Shown: piece after piece, positions 17,294 through 26,741 of the stretch
How positions within the stretch are numbered: position 1 is the first letter of the stretch
Layout of the letters: each line of letters starts with the position of its first letter
Assembly (NCBI RefSeq): GCF_001571245.1
Contig: NZ_BCTK01000001.1
Coordinates: 310,001-374,000, forward strand
DNA length: 64,000 nt
Source: Achromobacter piechaudii NBRC 102461
GTDB lineage: Bacteria > Pseudomonadota > Gammaproteobacteria > Burkholderiales > Burkholderiaceae_B
Reading direction: 5' to 3'
Notes under the pieces: model-generated
Seen by the model: only the letters and a program-made list of their open reading frames with translations
What the model was told of the DNA's origin: nothing
The model's database searches: none
Position numbers and translations under genes: made by a program

Positions 17294-18226
17294 ATGACCA
17301 CGACATCCCAGGCGCCGCTTTATCGCGGCATCTTCCCGGTGGTGCCCACCACGTTCACCGAATCGGGCGAGCTGGACCTGCCCAGCCAGAAGCGCGCGGT
17401 GGATTTCATGATCGACTGCGGCGTGGACGGGCTGTGCATCCTGGCCAATTTCTCGGAGCAGTTCGTGCTGTCTGACGACGAACGCGAGGTGCTGACGCGG
17501 ACCATTCTTGAGCATGTGCGGGGCCGCGTGCCGGTCATCGTCACGACGACGCACTTCGGCACGAAGGTGTGTGCGGCGCGCAGCCAGCGCGCGCAAGCGC
17601 AGGGCGCCGCCATGCTGATGATCATGCCGCCCTACCATGGCGCAACGATCCGGGTGCCCGAGGCGCAGATCGAAGCCTTCTTCCAGCAGGTGTCCGACTC
17701 GGTGGACATTCCCATCATGATCCAGGACGCGCCGGTGGCGGGCACGCTGCTGTCGGCCGCGCTGCTGGCCAAGATGGCGCGCGACATCGAACACGTGTCG
17801 TACTTCAAGATCGAGACGGCGGGCGCGGCTTCCAAGCTGCGCGACCTGATCGCGCTGGGCGGCGACGCGGTCAAGGGCCCCTGGGATGGCGAGGAAGCCA
17901 TCACGCTGCTGCCCGATCTGGATGCGGGCGCGACGGGCTCGATGACAGGCGGCGGCTTTGCCGATGGCATCCGCCCCATCATCGAGGCGCACCGCGCAGG
18001 CCGGCGCGACGACGCCTACCGTCTGTACGAGCGCTGGCTGCCGCTCATCAACTATGAAAACCGGCAGGGCGGCATCCTGACGGCCAAGGCGCTGATGAAG
18101 GCTGGCGGCGTGATCGATTGCGATGCGCCCCGGCATCCGTTCCCGCCCATGCGCGAGGAAGTGCGCCAGGGCCTGCTGGAAACGGCAAGGCGCCTGGACC
18201 CCCTGGTGCTGCGCTGGGGGCGCTAG
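17294..18226 (+). CDS. DapA/NAL-family aldolase or dehydratase
   Basis: 310 aa TIM barrel of the dihydrodipicolinate synthase family. GIFPVVPTTFTESGELD at the N-terminus and the Schiff-base lysine in SYFKIETAG (about residue 170) are clear. The usual YNxP catalytic tyrosine segment reads IQDAP, so the active site differs from true DapA. Following a sugar-acid dehydratase by six bases, it most likely processes the 2-keto-3-deoxy product. Confidence 0.88.
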   Translation: MTTTSQAPLYRGIFPVVPTTFTESGELDLPSQKRAVDFMIDCGVDGLCILANFSEQFVLSDDEREVLTRTILEHVRGRVPVIVTTTHFGTKVCAARSQRAQAQGAAMLMIMPPYHGATIRVPEAQIEAFFQQVSDSVDIPIMIQDAPVAGTLLSAALLAKMARDIEHVSYFKIETAGAASKLRDLIALGGDAVKGPWDGEEAITLLPDLDAGATGSMTGGGFADGIRPIIEAHRAGRRDDAYRLYERWLPLINYENRQGGILTAKALMKAGGVIDCDAPRHPFPPMREEVRQGLLETARRLDPLVLRWGR

Positions 18227-18336
18227 CTGCCCGGTGCCGTTGCCCCGGCCGCCGAACACAGCGTTCCACCAGGCCGACCAAGCGAGGCCGGGGTAGCGAG
18301 TAAAATCCCCGGCTATCGATCACGTTGGGGGCTTGT

Positions 18337-19260
18337 GTGCAGCCGGTCATTTCAGTTCAAGGTTTATCCAAGCGATACGCCTCGGGATTCCAGGCGCTCA
18401 AGGGCGTCAACCTGGAGATCCAGCGCGGCGAGATCTTCGCCTTGCTCGGGCCAAACGGCGCGGGCAAGACCACGCTGATCAGCATCATCTGTGGCATCGT
18501 CAACCCGTCCGATGGGCGGGTGCTGGCCGATGGCCATGACATCGTGTCGGACTTTCGCGCCGCCCGCTCCAAGATCGGGCTGGTGCCGCAGGAAATTTCC
18601 ACCGACGCATTCGAAAGCGTCTGGAACACGGTGACCTTCAGCCGGGGCCTGTTCGGCAAGCCGGCCAATCCGGCATACATCGAAAAGGTGTTGCGCGACC
18701 TGTCGCTCTGGGACAAGAAAGACAGCCGCATCATGGCCTTGTCGGGCGGCATGAAGCGCCGCGTGATGATTGCCAAGGCCTTGTCGCACGAACCGGCCAT
18801 TCTTTTCCTGGACGAACCTACCGCCGGCGTGGACGTCGAGCTGCGCCGGGGCATGTGGGAAATGGTGCGGCGGCTGCGTGAAAGCGGCGTCACCATCATT
18901 CTGACCACGCACTACATCGAAGAAGCGCAGGAAATGGCCGACCGCATCGGCGTGATCCGCAAGGGCGAGATCATCCTGGTGGAAGAGAAGAACGCGCTGA
19001 TGGCCAAGCTGGGCAAGCGCCAACTGACGCTGACGTTGACCGCGCCGCTGCCGGGCATCCCCACCGCGCTGGAAGGCTATCAGCTGGACCTGTCCGCCGA
19101 TGGCTATCAACTGGTCTACACCTACGACAACCAGGGTGGCGGCCAGATTTCTCAGCTGCTTCAGGATTTGAGCCGGCTTCAAATCGAATTCACCGACCTG
19201 AATTCCTCGGAAAGTTCGCTTGAGGATATTTTCGTCAGCCTGGTCCACGGTCAATCATGA
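18337..19260 (+). CDS. ABC-2 exporter ATP-binding protein
   Basis: 307 aa from GTG 18337. Walker [10 protein letters not shown], signature LSGGMKRR, Walker [13 protein letters not shown] and the switch histidine in LTTHYIEE make a complete, functional-looking ATPase of the NodI/CcmA/DrrA type with a C-terminal regulatory extension. An in-frame TTG four codons earlier is less likely. It overlaps the permease gene by ATGA. The exported substrate is unknown. Confidence 0.93.
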   Translation: MQPVISVQGLSKRYASGFQALKGVNLEIQRGEIFALLGPNGAGKTTLISIICGIVNPSDGRVLADGHDIVSDFRAARSKIGLVPQEISTDAFESVWNTVTFSRGLFGKPANPAYIEKVLRDLSLWDKKDSRIMALSGGMKRRVMIAKALSHEPAILFLDEPTAGVDVELRRGMWEMVRRLRESGVTIILTTHYIEEAQEMADRIGVIRKGEIILVEEKNALMAKLGKRQLTLTLTAPLPGIPTALEGYQLDLSADGYQLVYTYDNQGGGQISQLLQDLSRLQIEFTDLNSSESSLEDIFVSLVHGQS

Positions 19261-20018
19261 ACTTCTACGCCATCCGCGCTATCTACTTGTTTGAAATGGC
19301 CCGCGCCTGGCGCACGCTGATGCAAAGCGTGCTGTCGCCCGTGATTTCCACGTCGCTGTACTTCGTGGTGTTCGGCTCGGCCATCGGGTCGCACATGGTC
19401 GAGATCGACGGTGTCAGCTACGGCGCCTTCATCGTGCCCGGCATGATCATGCTGTCACTGCTGACGCAAAGCATCGCCAATGCGTCGTTCGGCATCTACA
19501 TGCCGCGCTTTTCCGGCACCATCTATGAAATCCATTCCGCGCCCATCTCGTATGTGGAAATCGTCATGGGCTACGTGGGGGCGGCCGCCAGCAAGTCCAT
19601 CATCCTGGGGCTGATCATGCTGGCCACGGCGCGCCTGTTCGTGTCGTTCGAGATCGCGCACCCGATCTGGATGCTGGGGTTCCTGGTGCTGACCGCCGTG
19701 ACGTTCAGCCTGTTCGGCTTCATCATCGGCGTCTGGGCCGACGGCTTCGAGAAGTTGCAGATCATCCCGCTGATGATCATCACGCCGCTGACGTTCCTGG
19801 GCGGCACCTTCTATTCCATCAAGATGCTGCCGCCGTTCTGGCAGACCGCCACGCTGTTCAATCCGGTGGTCTACCTGGTCAGCGGCTTTCGCTGGGCGTT
19901 CTACGGCGTGTCGGACGTCAGCGTCGGCGTCAGCGTGGGCATGACGCTGGTGTTCCTTCTGGCCTGCCTGATCGGCGTGCGCTGGATCTTCAAGACGGGT
20001 TATCGCCTGAAGACCTGA
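19257..20018 (+). CDS. ABC-2 exporter permease
   Basis: 253 aa with six predicted helices and the ABC-2 (NodJ/YadH-like) pattern: [30 protein letters not shown], and [18 protein letters not shown] with [12 protein letters not shown] near the end. It partners the ATPase encoded just upstream. The next gene converges with its stop directly adjacent. Confidence 0.93.
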   Translation: MNFYAIRAIYLFEMARAWRTLMQSVLSPVISTSLYFVVFGSAIGSHMVEIDGVSYGAFIVPGMIMLSLLTQSIANASFGIYMPRFSGTIYEIHSAPISYVEIVMGYVGAAASKSIILGLIMLATARLFVSFEIAHPIWMLGFLVLTAVTFSLFGFIIGVWADGFEKLQIIPLMIITPLTFLGGTFYSIKMLPPFWQTATLFNPVVYLVSGFRWAFYGVSDVSVGVSVGMTLVFLLACLIGVRWIFKTGYRLKT

Positions 20019-20717
20019 TCAACCCCAGACGGCCGGCGCGCGTCGCGCCAGGCCGTCGAAGGCGTCCAGCAGCCGCTCGCGCCATGCATACACGAGGTCA
20101 TCGGGCTCCAGCAGTTCCAGCGTGCTGGTGCAGCGCGCCCACATGAACATGCCGAACACGGCGTAGTCCGCATAGCCGTGCTGCGCGCCCGACAGGAAGG
20201 GCTGCTTGCCCAGAGTGTGCCGCAAGGGCAGCAGCGCCGCTCGCAGCGCCTGGATCTGCTCGGCGTAGCCTGACGGCAGGTCTTCGATCGGGCCAAAGCG
20301 CTTTTCGCGCGACGCGCGGAAATAGTCCTTGTCCTGTTCGTGGATCAGCCCGTGGATGGCGGGCAGCAGCAGGCGCGCCAGCACCGGCACCAAGGTCGTG
20401 TCGGCCCAGGAATTGGCGAACAGGCTTACCGCGCGTCCTCCGTCGCCGCCAAACAGCGAGGGCCGCTCGGGGAAGGTGTCTTCCAGATAGCAGGCGATGC
20501 GCCAGGAATCGCTGACTACATGCTGGTCGTGCACCAGCACGGGCACCAGCTTCTGCCCGGAAAATTCGATCTTTTCTTTTTCGGTGAAGCGCCACGGCAC
20601 GGTCTGCGCCGTCAGCCCCTTGTGCGCCAGGGCCATGTGCGTCTTCCAGCAATGCGGGCTGAAGCGCAGCGTTTCGTCTGCGCCAGCCAGGTCATAAAGC
20701 GTGAGATCCGGGGTCAA
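20019..20717 (-). CDS. Glutathione S-transferase family protein
   Basis: 232 aa from a TTG start preceded by AAGGAG. The thioredoxin-like N-domain (LYDLAGADETLRFSPHCWKTHMALAHKG, KLVPVLVHD with the cis-proline, SDSWRIACYLE) and an all-helical C-domain are recognisable. The SPHCWK segment puts serine and cysteine near the usual catalytic position. Substrate unknown; similar proteins act in detoxification or ether-bond cleavage. Confidence 0.88.
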   Translation of the reverse strand: MTPDLTLYDLAGADETLRFSPHCWKTHMALAHKGLTAQTVPWRFTEKEKIEFSGQKLVPVLVHDQHVVSDSWRIACYLEDTFPERPSLFGGDGGRAVSLFANSWADTTLVPVLARLLLPAIHGLIHEQDKDYFRASREKRFGPIEDLPSGYAEQIQALRAALLPLRHTLGKQPFLSGAQHGYADYAVFGMFMWARCTSTLELLEPDDLVYAWRERLLDAFDGLARRAPAVWG

Positions 20718-20815
20718 GGTGCCGTGCTCCTTCCAAGGGTTGGTCGTACGCAAGCCGGCTGCCAGGATACTGCTTTGCCCCGGCCGTGCAAACCGCGCAT
20801 CGCGGGCGAGCACGC

Positions 20816-20852
20816 AAAGAAAAGCGCCACGCGCCCAAAGAACGCGTGGCGC
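20816..20852 (-). terminator. Rho-independent terminator of the DUF4168 gene
   Basis: On the minus strand GCGCCACGCG and CGCGTGGCGC form a perfect 10-bp stem with a 9-base loop, followed by TTTTCTTT. It is 45 bases past the DUF4168 stop, the right place and orientation. Confidence 0.85.
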
Positions 20853-20896
20853 AGGCCGGACAATCCCCGGTCCAGCCTTGCCCTGCTTGTCTTGGC

Positions 20897-21289
20897 CTAC
20901 TTGGGCGCGCCCTGGCTCATGCTCATCACCTTCTGCTTGAGCTGCGGGTTCTGTTGCACGGCCTGGCCAATCCCGTTGAATTCTTCGACCGACAGGCCGT
21001 CGGCGCGAACCAGCTTGACCATCTTTTCGTCAGCCTCGCGGACCACCTTCTGCTTGGCGTCGTCCGTTTTCGCGGCCTCGACCTTGGGACGGTATTCGTC
21101 AACCACGCCGGACACCTTCTGCGATGCGGAAGCGAAACGCTGCAACTGCTGATCCGTGGGCTGGGTGATCGCAGGGGCCATCTGCGGTTGGGCCGGCGGC
21201 TGGCTGGCATTTTGCGCCATGGCCGATGCACCGGACAGCGCCGTCGTCAGGATGGCGGCGGATAGGAATGCGTATTTGGAACGCTGCAT
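20897..21289 (-). CDS. DUF4168 secreted protein
   Basis: 130 aa with a signal peptide (cleavage after AMA, about residue 24), a Gln/Pro-rich linker and a single helical DUF4168 domain (DQQLQRFASASQKV, VVREADEKMVKLVRADGLSVEEFNGIGQ). Probably periplasmic. Function is unknown for the family. It is monocistronic, with its own terminator. Confidence 0.88.
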   Translation of the reverse strand: MQRSKYAFLSAAILTTALSGASAMAQNASQPPAQPQMAPAITQPTDQQLQRFASASQKVSGVVDEYRPKVEAAKTDDAKQKVVREADEKMVKLVRADGLSVEEFNGIGQAVQQNPQLKQKVMSMSQGAPK

Positions 21290-21499
21290 GAAACCTCCGT
21301 GTTCCGGTTAAGTGTCCGACCATGATGACGACCGCAACGGCCATGGGACAAGTTTCGCGATGTGTTTTCCTGTGTCGGCAGGACACGAGTGCGCGCGGTT
21401 CGTCAGGAGGGCGGCCCCTGGGGGCGGCGCGGAAACGTTTTGCGTGGTTTCGTAGTCGCTGCTGGCCGCGATGTTTCCGCAGGTGTGCGCGTCGCGCGC
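21290..21499. other. Intergenic spacer, upstream of the DUF4168 gene
   Basis: Together with the repeats at 21500-21591 this is a 302-bp gap. The DUF4168 promoter should lie here on the minus strand. No gene or RNA could be supported. Confidence 0.5.
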
Positions 21500-21637
21500 T
21501 TGCATGCGCGATATGGCCAGCATTAGCAGCGCGAGCAGCGCGCCCTTACATGCGCAGCGTGGCCCGCATTGCCAGCGCCAGCAGCGCGCCCTTACATGAG
21601 CAGCATCGCCAGCATCACGAGCGCCAGCAGCGCGATG
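21500..21637. repeat. Three 46-bp tandem repeats made from the 3' end of the TauE/SafE gene
   Basis: Units are 21500-21545, 21546-21591 and 21592-21637; the last is the final 46 bases of the permease gene itself. Adjacent units match at about 36-37 of 46 positions without gaps. Read on the minus strand the extra copies still encode variants of the permease tail (ALLALAMRATLRM, ALLALLMLAISRM versus ALLALVMLAMLLM), and the middle copy keeps the stop codon. Confidence 0.85.
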
Positions 21638-22410
21638 TAGATGCGCGCATGCAGGCCGTCGGCGATGCGCGGGATCAGCGGCGCCGCCAGGCGGATGCCC
21701 AGCAGCGCGCCCAGGGCCAGCACGGCGAAGGCGTACAGGTCGACGTAGCCGATGATCCAGGGCGCAAGCGGAGCGGGCAGATCGCGCGCCGCCGCCAGGT
21801 AGGCCGCCGTGCCCACGACCGCCACGGGTATCGTCAGCGGATTCGCCATGGCGGCCGCCTTGGCCATGGGCAGTCCGCGCCGGCGTAGCAAGGGCACCGT
21901 CATCACGCTGCCGCCCACGCCCAGGAACGTGGCGATGGCGCCAATCGCCACGCCGCCGCCGACCAGCACGGCGGGCCGCAAGGCAGTGGCCTCGCCATCA
22001 TCGGATCGCGCCAGGAAGCCCTGGCGCAGCAGGCAGTCCTGGATGGTGACCGCGAGATACGCGATGAAGGCCCAGCGCACCAGCGCGCCGCTGGCGTGCG
22101 TGGCGGCCAGCGCACCGGCAAGCGCGCCCACGCCGATGGTTGCCGCCAGCGGCCACACATAGGCGCGCAGGATATTGCCGGCGCGCAACTGCTTGCGGGT
22201 GGCGGCGAGGGCGCTGACCACCATCACGCTGGTCGATGTCGCCACCGCGATGTGCATGGCCGACGCGCCGATGGGGTCTGCCGCGCCGTGCGTGGCGGTC
22301 AGCACGCCATACAGCACCGGCACCACGACGAAGCCGCCGCCAAAGCCGAACAACACGGTGGTAACGCCGCAGAGGCAGCCGAAGAAAGCCAATATCAGAT
22401 AAAGCGTCAT
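21592..22410 (-). CDS. TauE/SafE-family (TSUP) sulfite/organosulfonate permease
   Basis: 272 aa, eight or so predicted helices, with the duplicated family motif: GFGGGFVVVPVL near the N-terminus and GVGGSVMTVPLL around residue 170. It is an inner-membrane anion exporter-type permease. It is divergent from the AraC regulator at 22484, which may control it. Its last 46 bases are the seed of the downstream tandem repeat. Confidence 0.92.
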   Translation of the reverse strand: MTLYLILAFFGCLCGVTTVLFGFGGGFVVVPVLYGVLTATHGAADPIGASAMHIAVATSTSVMVVSALAATRKQLRAGNILRAYVWPLAATIGVGALAGALAATHASGALVRWAFIAYLAVTIQDCLLRQGFLARSDDGEATALRPAVLVGGGVAIGAIATFLGVGGSVMTVPLLRRRGLPMAKAAAMANPLTIPVAVVGTAAYLAAARDLPAPLAPWIIGYVDLYAFAVLALGALLGIRLAAPLIPRIADGLHARIYIALLALVMLAMLLM

Positions 22411-22483
22411 GGAAGATCCGAAAAAAGGGTAGCCATGACGATACGGGGCGCCTCGATGGCCGGCGTTCGCGCTTTGGTCAATA

Positions 22484-23287
22484 ATGTTTGCGTTTCAGCC
22501 AACCGCCTTACGATCTCCCTTGCGCAATACCCATATCGACCGCTATGACCACCTGGACCGCGAGGTAGTCGCCATCGGCAACGACTACCCGCCGGGTCAC
22601 GAGCTGCCCGCGCACGCGCATCGGCGCGCGCAGCTGTTGTATGGCGCGACAGGCGTCATGCAGGTGGCCACGCGCGATGGCAATTGGGTCGTGCCGCCGC
22701 AGCATGCCGTGTGGATACCGGCCGGGGTGACGCATCAGGTACGCATGCTGGACGTCAGCACGCGCAGCGCGTACGTCGAACCGGACATCGCGCGCGCCGG
22801 GGTCGACGCTTGCGAGGTGATCGAGATATCGCCGCTGTTGCGGCAGCTTCTGCTTGAGGCCGTGGATATGCCCGCCGCCTATGCCCGCGACGGACGCGAC
22901 GGCGCGTTGGCGCAATTGCTGTTGCATGAAATCGAATGCGCGCCGGTGCTGCCCCTGCACATTCCGCTGGCGCGCGACAAGAAGCTGGCGCCGCTTTGCC
23001 GCGCCTTCATCGCCGCGCCCGATGCGCGTATCCCGCCCGAGGCCTGGGCAGTCCGGCTGCACATGAGCCCGCGCACGTTCAGCCGTTATTTCCGGCAGCA
23101 GATGGGGATGGCGTTTTCGCAATGGCGCCAGCGCGCTTGCGTGGTGCTGGCGCTGGCGCGGCTGGCGGCCGGCGGCTCGGTCACCGCCATTGCGCTGGAC
23201 TTCGGCTACCAAAGCCCGGCTGCGTTCTCAACGATGTTTCGCCGTGTGCTGGGCCGCTCGCCCACGGACTATCTGCGCCAGCGCTGA
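22484..23287 (+). CDS. AraC-family regulator with N-terminal cupin
   Basis: 267 aa. An N-terminal cupin sensor (PPGHELPAHAHRRAQLLY, WIPAGVTHQV) is joined to a two-HTH AraC domain (MSPRTFSRYFRQQ, then ALDFGYQSPAAFSTMFRRVLGRSPTDY). The divergent TauE/SafE permease is the nearest candidate target, 73 bases away. Confidence 0.92.
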   Translation: MFAFQPTALRSPLRNTHIDRYDHLDREVVAIGNDYPPGHELPAHAHRRAQLLYGATGVMQVATRDGNWVVPPQHAVWIPAGVTHQVRMLDVSTRSAYVEPDIARAGVDACEVIEISPLLRQLLLEAVDMPAAYARDGRDGALAQLLLHEIECAPVLPLHIPLARDKKLAPLCRAFIAAPDARIPPEAWAVRLHMSPRTFSRYFRQQMGMAFSQWRQRACVVLALARLAAGGSVTAIALDFGYQSPAAFSTMFRRVLGRSPTDYLRQR

Positions 23288-23305
23288 AGACCGGCGCGCC
23301 GGGGC

Positions 23306-23950
23306 TCAGGCCGCGTACCAGAGCACCGCGAAGAAGTGGCAGACCGTGCCGGCCAGCACGAACAGATGCCAGATGAAGTGGCTGTAGCGCCAGCGGTTGT
23401 CGAACACGAAGAACACCACGCCACCGGTATACGCCAGACCGCCCGCCACCAGCCATGCGAGCCCGCCGCTGGGCACGCTGTCGATCAGCGGCTTGATGGC
23501 GATCACCACCAGCCACCCCATCGCCAGGTACAGCCCGGTGGACAGCGCCGGTCGGTTCAGGCGCTTGCTGGCTTTCAGGCCCACGCCCAGCAAGGCCATG
23601 GCCCAGACCAGGCCGAATAGCGTCCAGCCCCAGGGGCCGCGCAGCGCGCCCAGGGCAAACGGCGTATAGGTGCCGGCGATCAGCAGGTAGATGGCGGAGT
23701 GGTCCAGCACGTTGAAGATCTGCTTGGCGCGGCACCGGGGCAGGGCGTGATAGATCGTGGAGGCCAGATACAGCATGCACATCGATGCCGCGAAAACCGT
23801 CGCGGCCGCGATGAATGCCGCGTCGCCTTGACGTACGGCGGCCACGATGAGGATGGGCGCGCTGACCAGGGCGCCTATCGCACCGATGCCGTGGCTGATG
23901 GTGTTGGCGATTTCTTCGCCCAGGGTCTGGGGTCGGTCATTGGGAAACAT
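23306..23950 (-). CDS. Hemolysin III family membrane protein (TrhA type)
   Basis: 214 aa, seven predicted helices, PAQR/HlyIII family. Metal-binding hallmarks are present: EEIANTISHGIGA, SASTIYH-like LASTIYHALP, the FNVLDHSAIYLLIAGTYTPF block and HFIWHLFVLAG. Members affect membrane lipid homeostasis. I start at ATG 23950, where the family homology begins; an upstream in-frame ATG at 24034 would add 28 unusual residues. Confidence 0.9.
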   Translation of the reverse strand: MFPNDRPQTLGEEIANTISHGIGAIGALVSAPILIVAAVRQGDAAFIAAATVFAASMCMLYLASTIYHALPRCRAKQIFNVLDHSAIYLLIAGTYTPFALGALRGPWGWTLFGLVWAMALLGVGLKASKRLNRPALSTGLYLAMGWLVVIAIKPLIDSVPSGGLAWLVAGGLAYTGGVVFFVFDNRWRYSHFIWHLFVLAGTVCHFFAVLWYAA

Positions 23951-24339
23951 GGGAGGGTCTTGTTGATGCGGGGGAAGCTGGGGACATAAGGAATGCAAGT
24001 TGCCCACCATAAGCGCTTTGGGCTGCGGGTTCAATGGATAGGCAGCCCGTCATGGATGCGAATTGATCTGAGGCAAGGGTCAGGCTTGCGCGCGCGCAAA
24101 AAGGGTGGGAGGGGTGGTTACTCTGTGATACATTTCCTGCGGCTTTCCGACCGCTCGCAGCGGAGGAATCCTGTTCTTTTTTCTGGGCTCGCCCCGCGCT
24201 CGCGCAGTCGCGCAATGCGCAACGGATATCCTTACCGTCCTGACCATCGCCGTCGCGCTGGCGTCTTGTTCGCCATTGCAGACAGACGGCCCCGGCCGGG
24301 CCGGGAGGTTCAAGCAGGTTTACTGGCCGAGGCCTACCA
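23951..24339. other. Divergent intergenic region, no gene supported
   Basis: 389 bp between the start codons of hemolysin III and the esterase. It has a relatively AT-rich stretch around 24110-24190 that should hold promoters. Overlapping open frames here have no recognisable features and are judged spurious. Confidence 0.5.
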
Positions 24340-25425
24340 ATGGCGCGCAGTTTCACCAATCTGTTTTTCAAAGCCGCGAAGAAAATCAGCAAGCTACAGC
24401 GCACGGCGCTGCGCCTGGCCACGCCCAAGCCCGCCAAAAAGCGCGCCACGGCCGCGCGCAAGGCCGCCGCCAAGCCCAGCCCGGCAGCCGCCACGCCGCG
24501 CGCGGCAGCCGCCGCATCGTTGGGCACGGGCCGGTGGGAAGGCACCCGTCAATTTTCCGATGGCAAGGGACGCCAGCTGACCTACGCGCGCTATACGCCA
24601 GCAGGCGCCACACCAGCCGGCATGCCGCTGGTGGTCATGCTGCACGGCTGCCGCCAGACCTCATTGTCCTTCGCGCGCGGCACGCGCATGAACCAGTGGG
24701 CGGATGCAGGCGGCTTCATGGTGCTGTATCCGCAGCAGTCCATGACACGTCAGGTGCAGCGCTGCTGGCGCTGGTTCCAACCCGACGATGCACATGGCGG
24801 CGCCGAGGCCGATCTGATCGCGGCGCTGATCCGCTCGGAAGTGGCCCGGCATGGGCTGGACCCCGAACGCGTTTACGTCGCGGGGCTGTCGGCGGGGGCG
24901 GGCATGGCCGCACTGGTGGCCCTGCGGCATCCTTCGCTGATCGCCGCCGTGGCCATGCACTCGGGGCCGGTCGTGGGCGATGCACACAGCGCCGCCGCTG
25001 GCATCGGCACCATGCGCCGCGGTTCACTCAAGCCCTTGCTGCCGCTGATCGAAGGCGTGGCGGACCCCGCCGTCTTCGATCTGGGCATGCCGGCGTTGAT
25101 ACTCCAGGGCCAATTGGATCCGGCCGTCGCGCCGCGCAACGCCAAACAGTTGTTCGAGCAGTTTCGCGCCTTGAATCCCACACGCCCCGAAGACGTGCCC
25201 GTCGAGCGCGTGCTGGGGCTGGGCACCGAGAAAGCCTATCGCCGCGTGGACCTGATCCGGGGACGCAAGACCGTGCTGCGGCTATGCGAAATCACGCGGC
25301 TGGAACATGCCTGGAGCGGCGGCGACCCGTCGGTGAAATATCACGCGCACAACGGCCCGGACGCTTCGGCGCTGGTGTGGCGCTTCTTCCAGGGCCTGCG
25401 GCGCACGGGCGCGCCGGGGCAGTGA
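24340..25425 (+). CDS. PHB-depolymerase-family esterase
   Basis: 361 aa alpha/beta hydrolase. A basic Lys/Ala-rich N-terminus of about 60 residues, without a clear signal peptide, precedes the domain. The oxyanion strand MLHGCRQT, nucleophile GLSAGAG (Ser about 188), acid in LQGQLDPAV and base in RLEHAWSGG complete the triad. It is in the short-chain polyhydroxybutyrate depolymerase/feruloyl esterase group (esterase PHB family). Substrate unproven. Confidence 0.9.
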   Translation: MARSFTNLFFKAAKKISKLQRTALRLATPKPAKKRATAARKAAAKPSPAAATPRAAAAASLGTGRWEGTRQFSDGKGRQLTYARYTPAGATPAGMPLVVMLHGCRQTSLSFARGTRMNQWADAGGFMVLYPQQSMTRQVQRCWRWFQPDDAHGGAEADLIAALIRSEVARHGLDPERVYVAGLSAGAGMAALVALRHPSLIAAVAMHSGPVVGDAHSAAAGIGTMRRGSLKPLLPLIEGVADPAVFDLGMPALILQGQLDPAVAPRNAKQLFEQFRALNPTRPEDVPVERVLGLGTEKAYRRVDLIRGRKTVLRLCEITRLEHAWSGGDPSVKYHAHNGPDASALVWRFFQGLRRTGAPGQ

Positions 25426-25598
25426 TGCCGGGCGATGTTGGCGGTGGGATTTTGGCGGGATTGTTCGTCAATCGGGAATGGATATGTCGGCCCGGCAATT
25501 AGGGGCTACGGGCCGGCGCGGCAGTAAGATCGATGGATTCCGTGCCCGCGTTGTTTTGAACGCGGATGCCGGCCTCTCCGAACACTGGAATCTGCGCC

Positions 25599-26132
25599 AT
25601 GAGCCTTTCCGTCTATCAGGCGTCCGTGCCTGTCTTCATCCGCGGCATGACCGTGCTGGCCGCCTTGCTCGACAAGGCAGAGGCCCACGCCCAGGCCGCG
25701 GGTATGGATCCCGCCGAACTCGTCAACGCGCGCGTGGCGCCCGACATGTACCCCTTGTCCGGCCAGATTCAGCGCGCCAGCGATAGCGCCAAATTTGCCG
25801 TTCAGCGCTTGTCGCAGGGGCAGGCCCCCAAGTTTCCCGACGATGAGACCACGCTGGCGCAATTGCAGCAGCGCATCGCCGACACCATCGCCTACCTGCA
25901 AAGCGTGACGGCCGAGCAGCTGGAAGGCGCAGAAGACCGCCAGATCGTCGTCAACTTCGGCGACTTCAAACCGGAATTCCGGGGCGATACCTACCTGTTG
26001 AGCTTCGCGCTGCCCAACTTCTATTTCCACGTGACGACCGCTTACGACATCCTGCGCCACGCGGGCGTGAAGATCGGCAAGCTCGACTTCCTGGGGCCGT
26101 ACACGCCCCAGGACGGGAAAAGCCAAGCTTGA
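25599..26132 (+). CDS. DUF1993 family protein
   Basis: 177 aa from ATG 25599; this removes 11 residues of an upstream in-frame extension and starts at the family SLSVYQASVPVFIRGM. The NARVAPDMYPLSGQIQRASD motif and PNFYFHVTTAYDILRHAGV are characteristic; the fold is DinB-like four-helix. Function unknown. Confidence 0.9.
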   Translation: MSLSVYQASVPVFIRGMTVLAALLDKAEAHAQAAGMDPAELVNARVAPDMYPLSGQIQRASDSAKFAVQRLSQGQAPKFPDDETTLAQLQQRIADTIAYLQSVTAEQLEGAEDRQIVVNFGDFKPEFRGDTYLLSFALPNFYFHVTTAYDILRHAGVKIGKLDFLGPYTPQDGKSQA

Positions 26133-26139
26133 CGGCCGA

Positions 26140-26175
26140 GAGGCGTCAGTCGGCGTTGCCGCAGCCTGACGCCTC
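26140..26175. terminator. Hairpin between convergent DUF1993 and VOC genes
   Basis: GAGGCGTCAG and CTGACGCCTC pair perfectly over 10 bp and the loop contains CGGC-GTT-GCCG. It overlaps the end of the VOC gene. There is no T-run, so intrinsic termination is uncertain. Confidence 0.5.
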
Positions 26176-26637
26176 GCCCATCTTCGCCATGTTCTGCTGG
26201 ATTTCCTCGGGCGTGTAATCGAACTGGTGCGTGGCGATCGACCAGCGGTGGCCGAACGGATCGATCACCTGGCCATAGCGGTCGCCCCAGAACATGTCCG
26301 CCACGGGCATCGCCACGGTGGCGCCCGCATCGACTGCCTGCTTCATCGACGCGTCCGCGTCCTTGACGTACAGGTGCAGGGTTACGGGTGAACCCTTGAG
26401 CCCCTTCGGCCCCAGGCTGCCCCATTGCGGAAAGTCGTCCATCAGCATCAGCACCGAATCGCCGATGCGGATGGCCGCATGCATGACCTTGCCGTCCGGC
26501 CCGGGAAGGCGGGCGAGCTCCTCCGCGCCAAAGGCTTTTTTGTAGAAGGCGATGGCGTCGGACGCGCCCTCGCAAACAATGTGCGCGGTCAGCGTGTGCA
26601 TGCCGTCGGGAATGGGCTTGGTGGCGGGCGTAGCCAT
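26146..26637 (-). CDS. VOC-family (PhnB/glyoxalase-like) protein
   Basis: 163 aa, two beta-alpha-beta-beta-beta units: LTAHIVCEGASDAIAFYKKAFGAEE then VTLHLYVKDADASMKQAVDAGAT and FWGDRYGQVIDPFGHRWSIATH. This is the PhnB/YdcH type used in many unrelated roles. It probably shares a transcript with the DUF1428 gene located 105 bases upstream. Confidence 0.9.
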   Translation of the reverse strand: MATPATKPIPDGMHTLTAHIVCEGASDAIAFYKKAFGAEELARLPGPDGKVMHAAIRIGDSVLMLMDDFPQWGSLGPKGLKGSPVTLHLYVKDADASMKQAVDAGATVAMPVADMFWGDRYGQVIDPFGHRWSIATHQFDYTPEEIQQNMAKMGEASGCGNAD

Positions 26638-26741
26638 GATGCGTCTCCAGAATCGTTGAGGGAACAGTGGGGACGGAGCCTGGCCCGGTCCCTGCCTATA
26701 CGACGAACGGGGGGTGCCGAAATCGACACGCCCCGCATTTT

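Noticed and set aside
25405-25530. Possible duplication of the PHB-depolymerase 3' end (ACGGGC...GCAGT repeated about 103 bases apart)
   Set aside because: Only a short match; intermediate units in any fixed register are not convincing.
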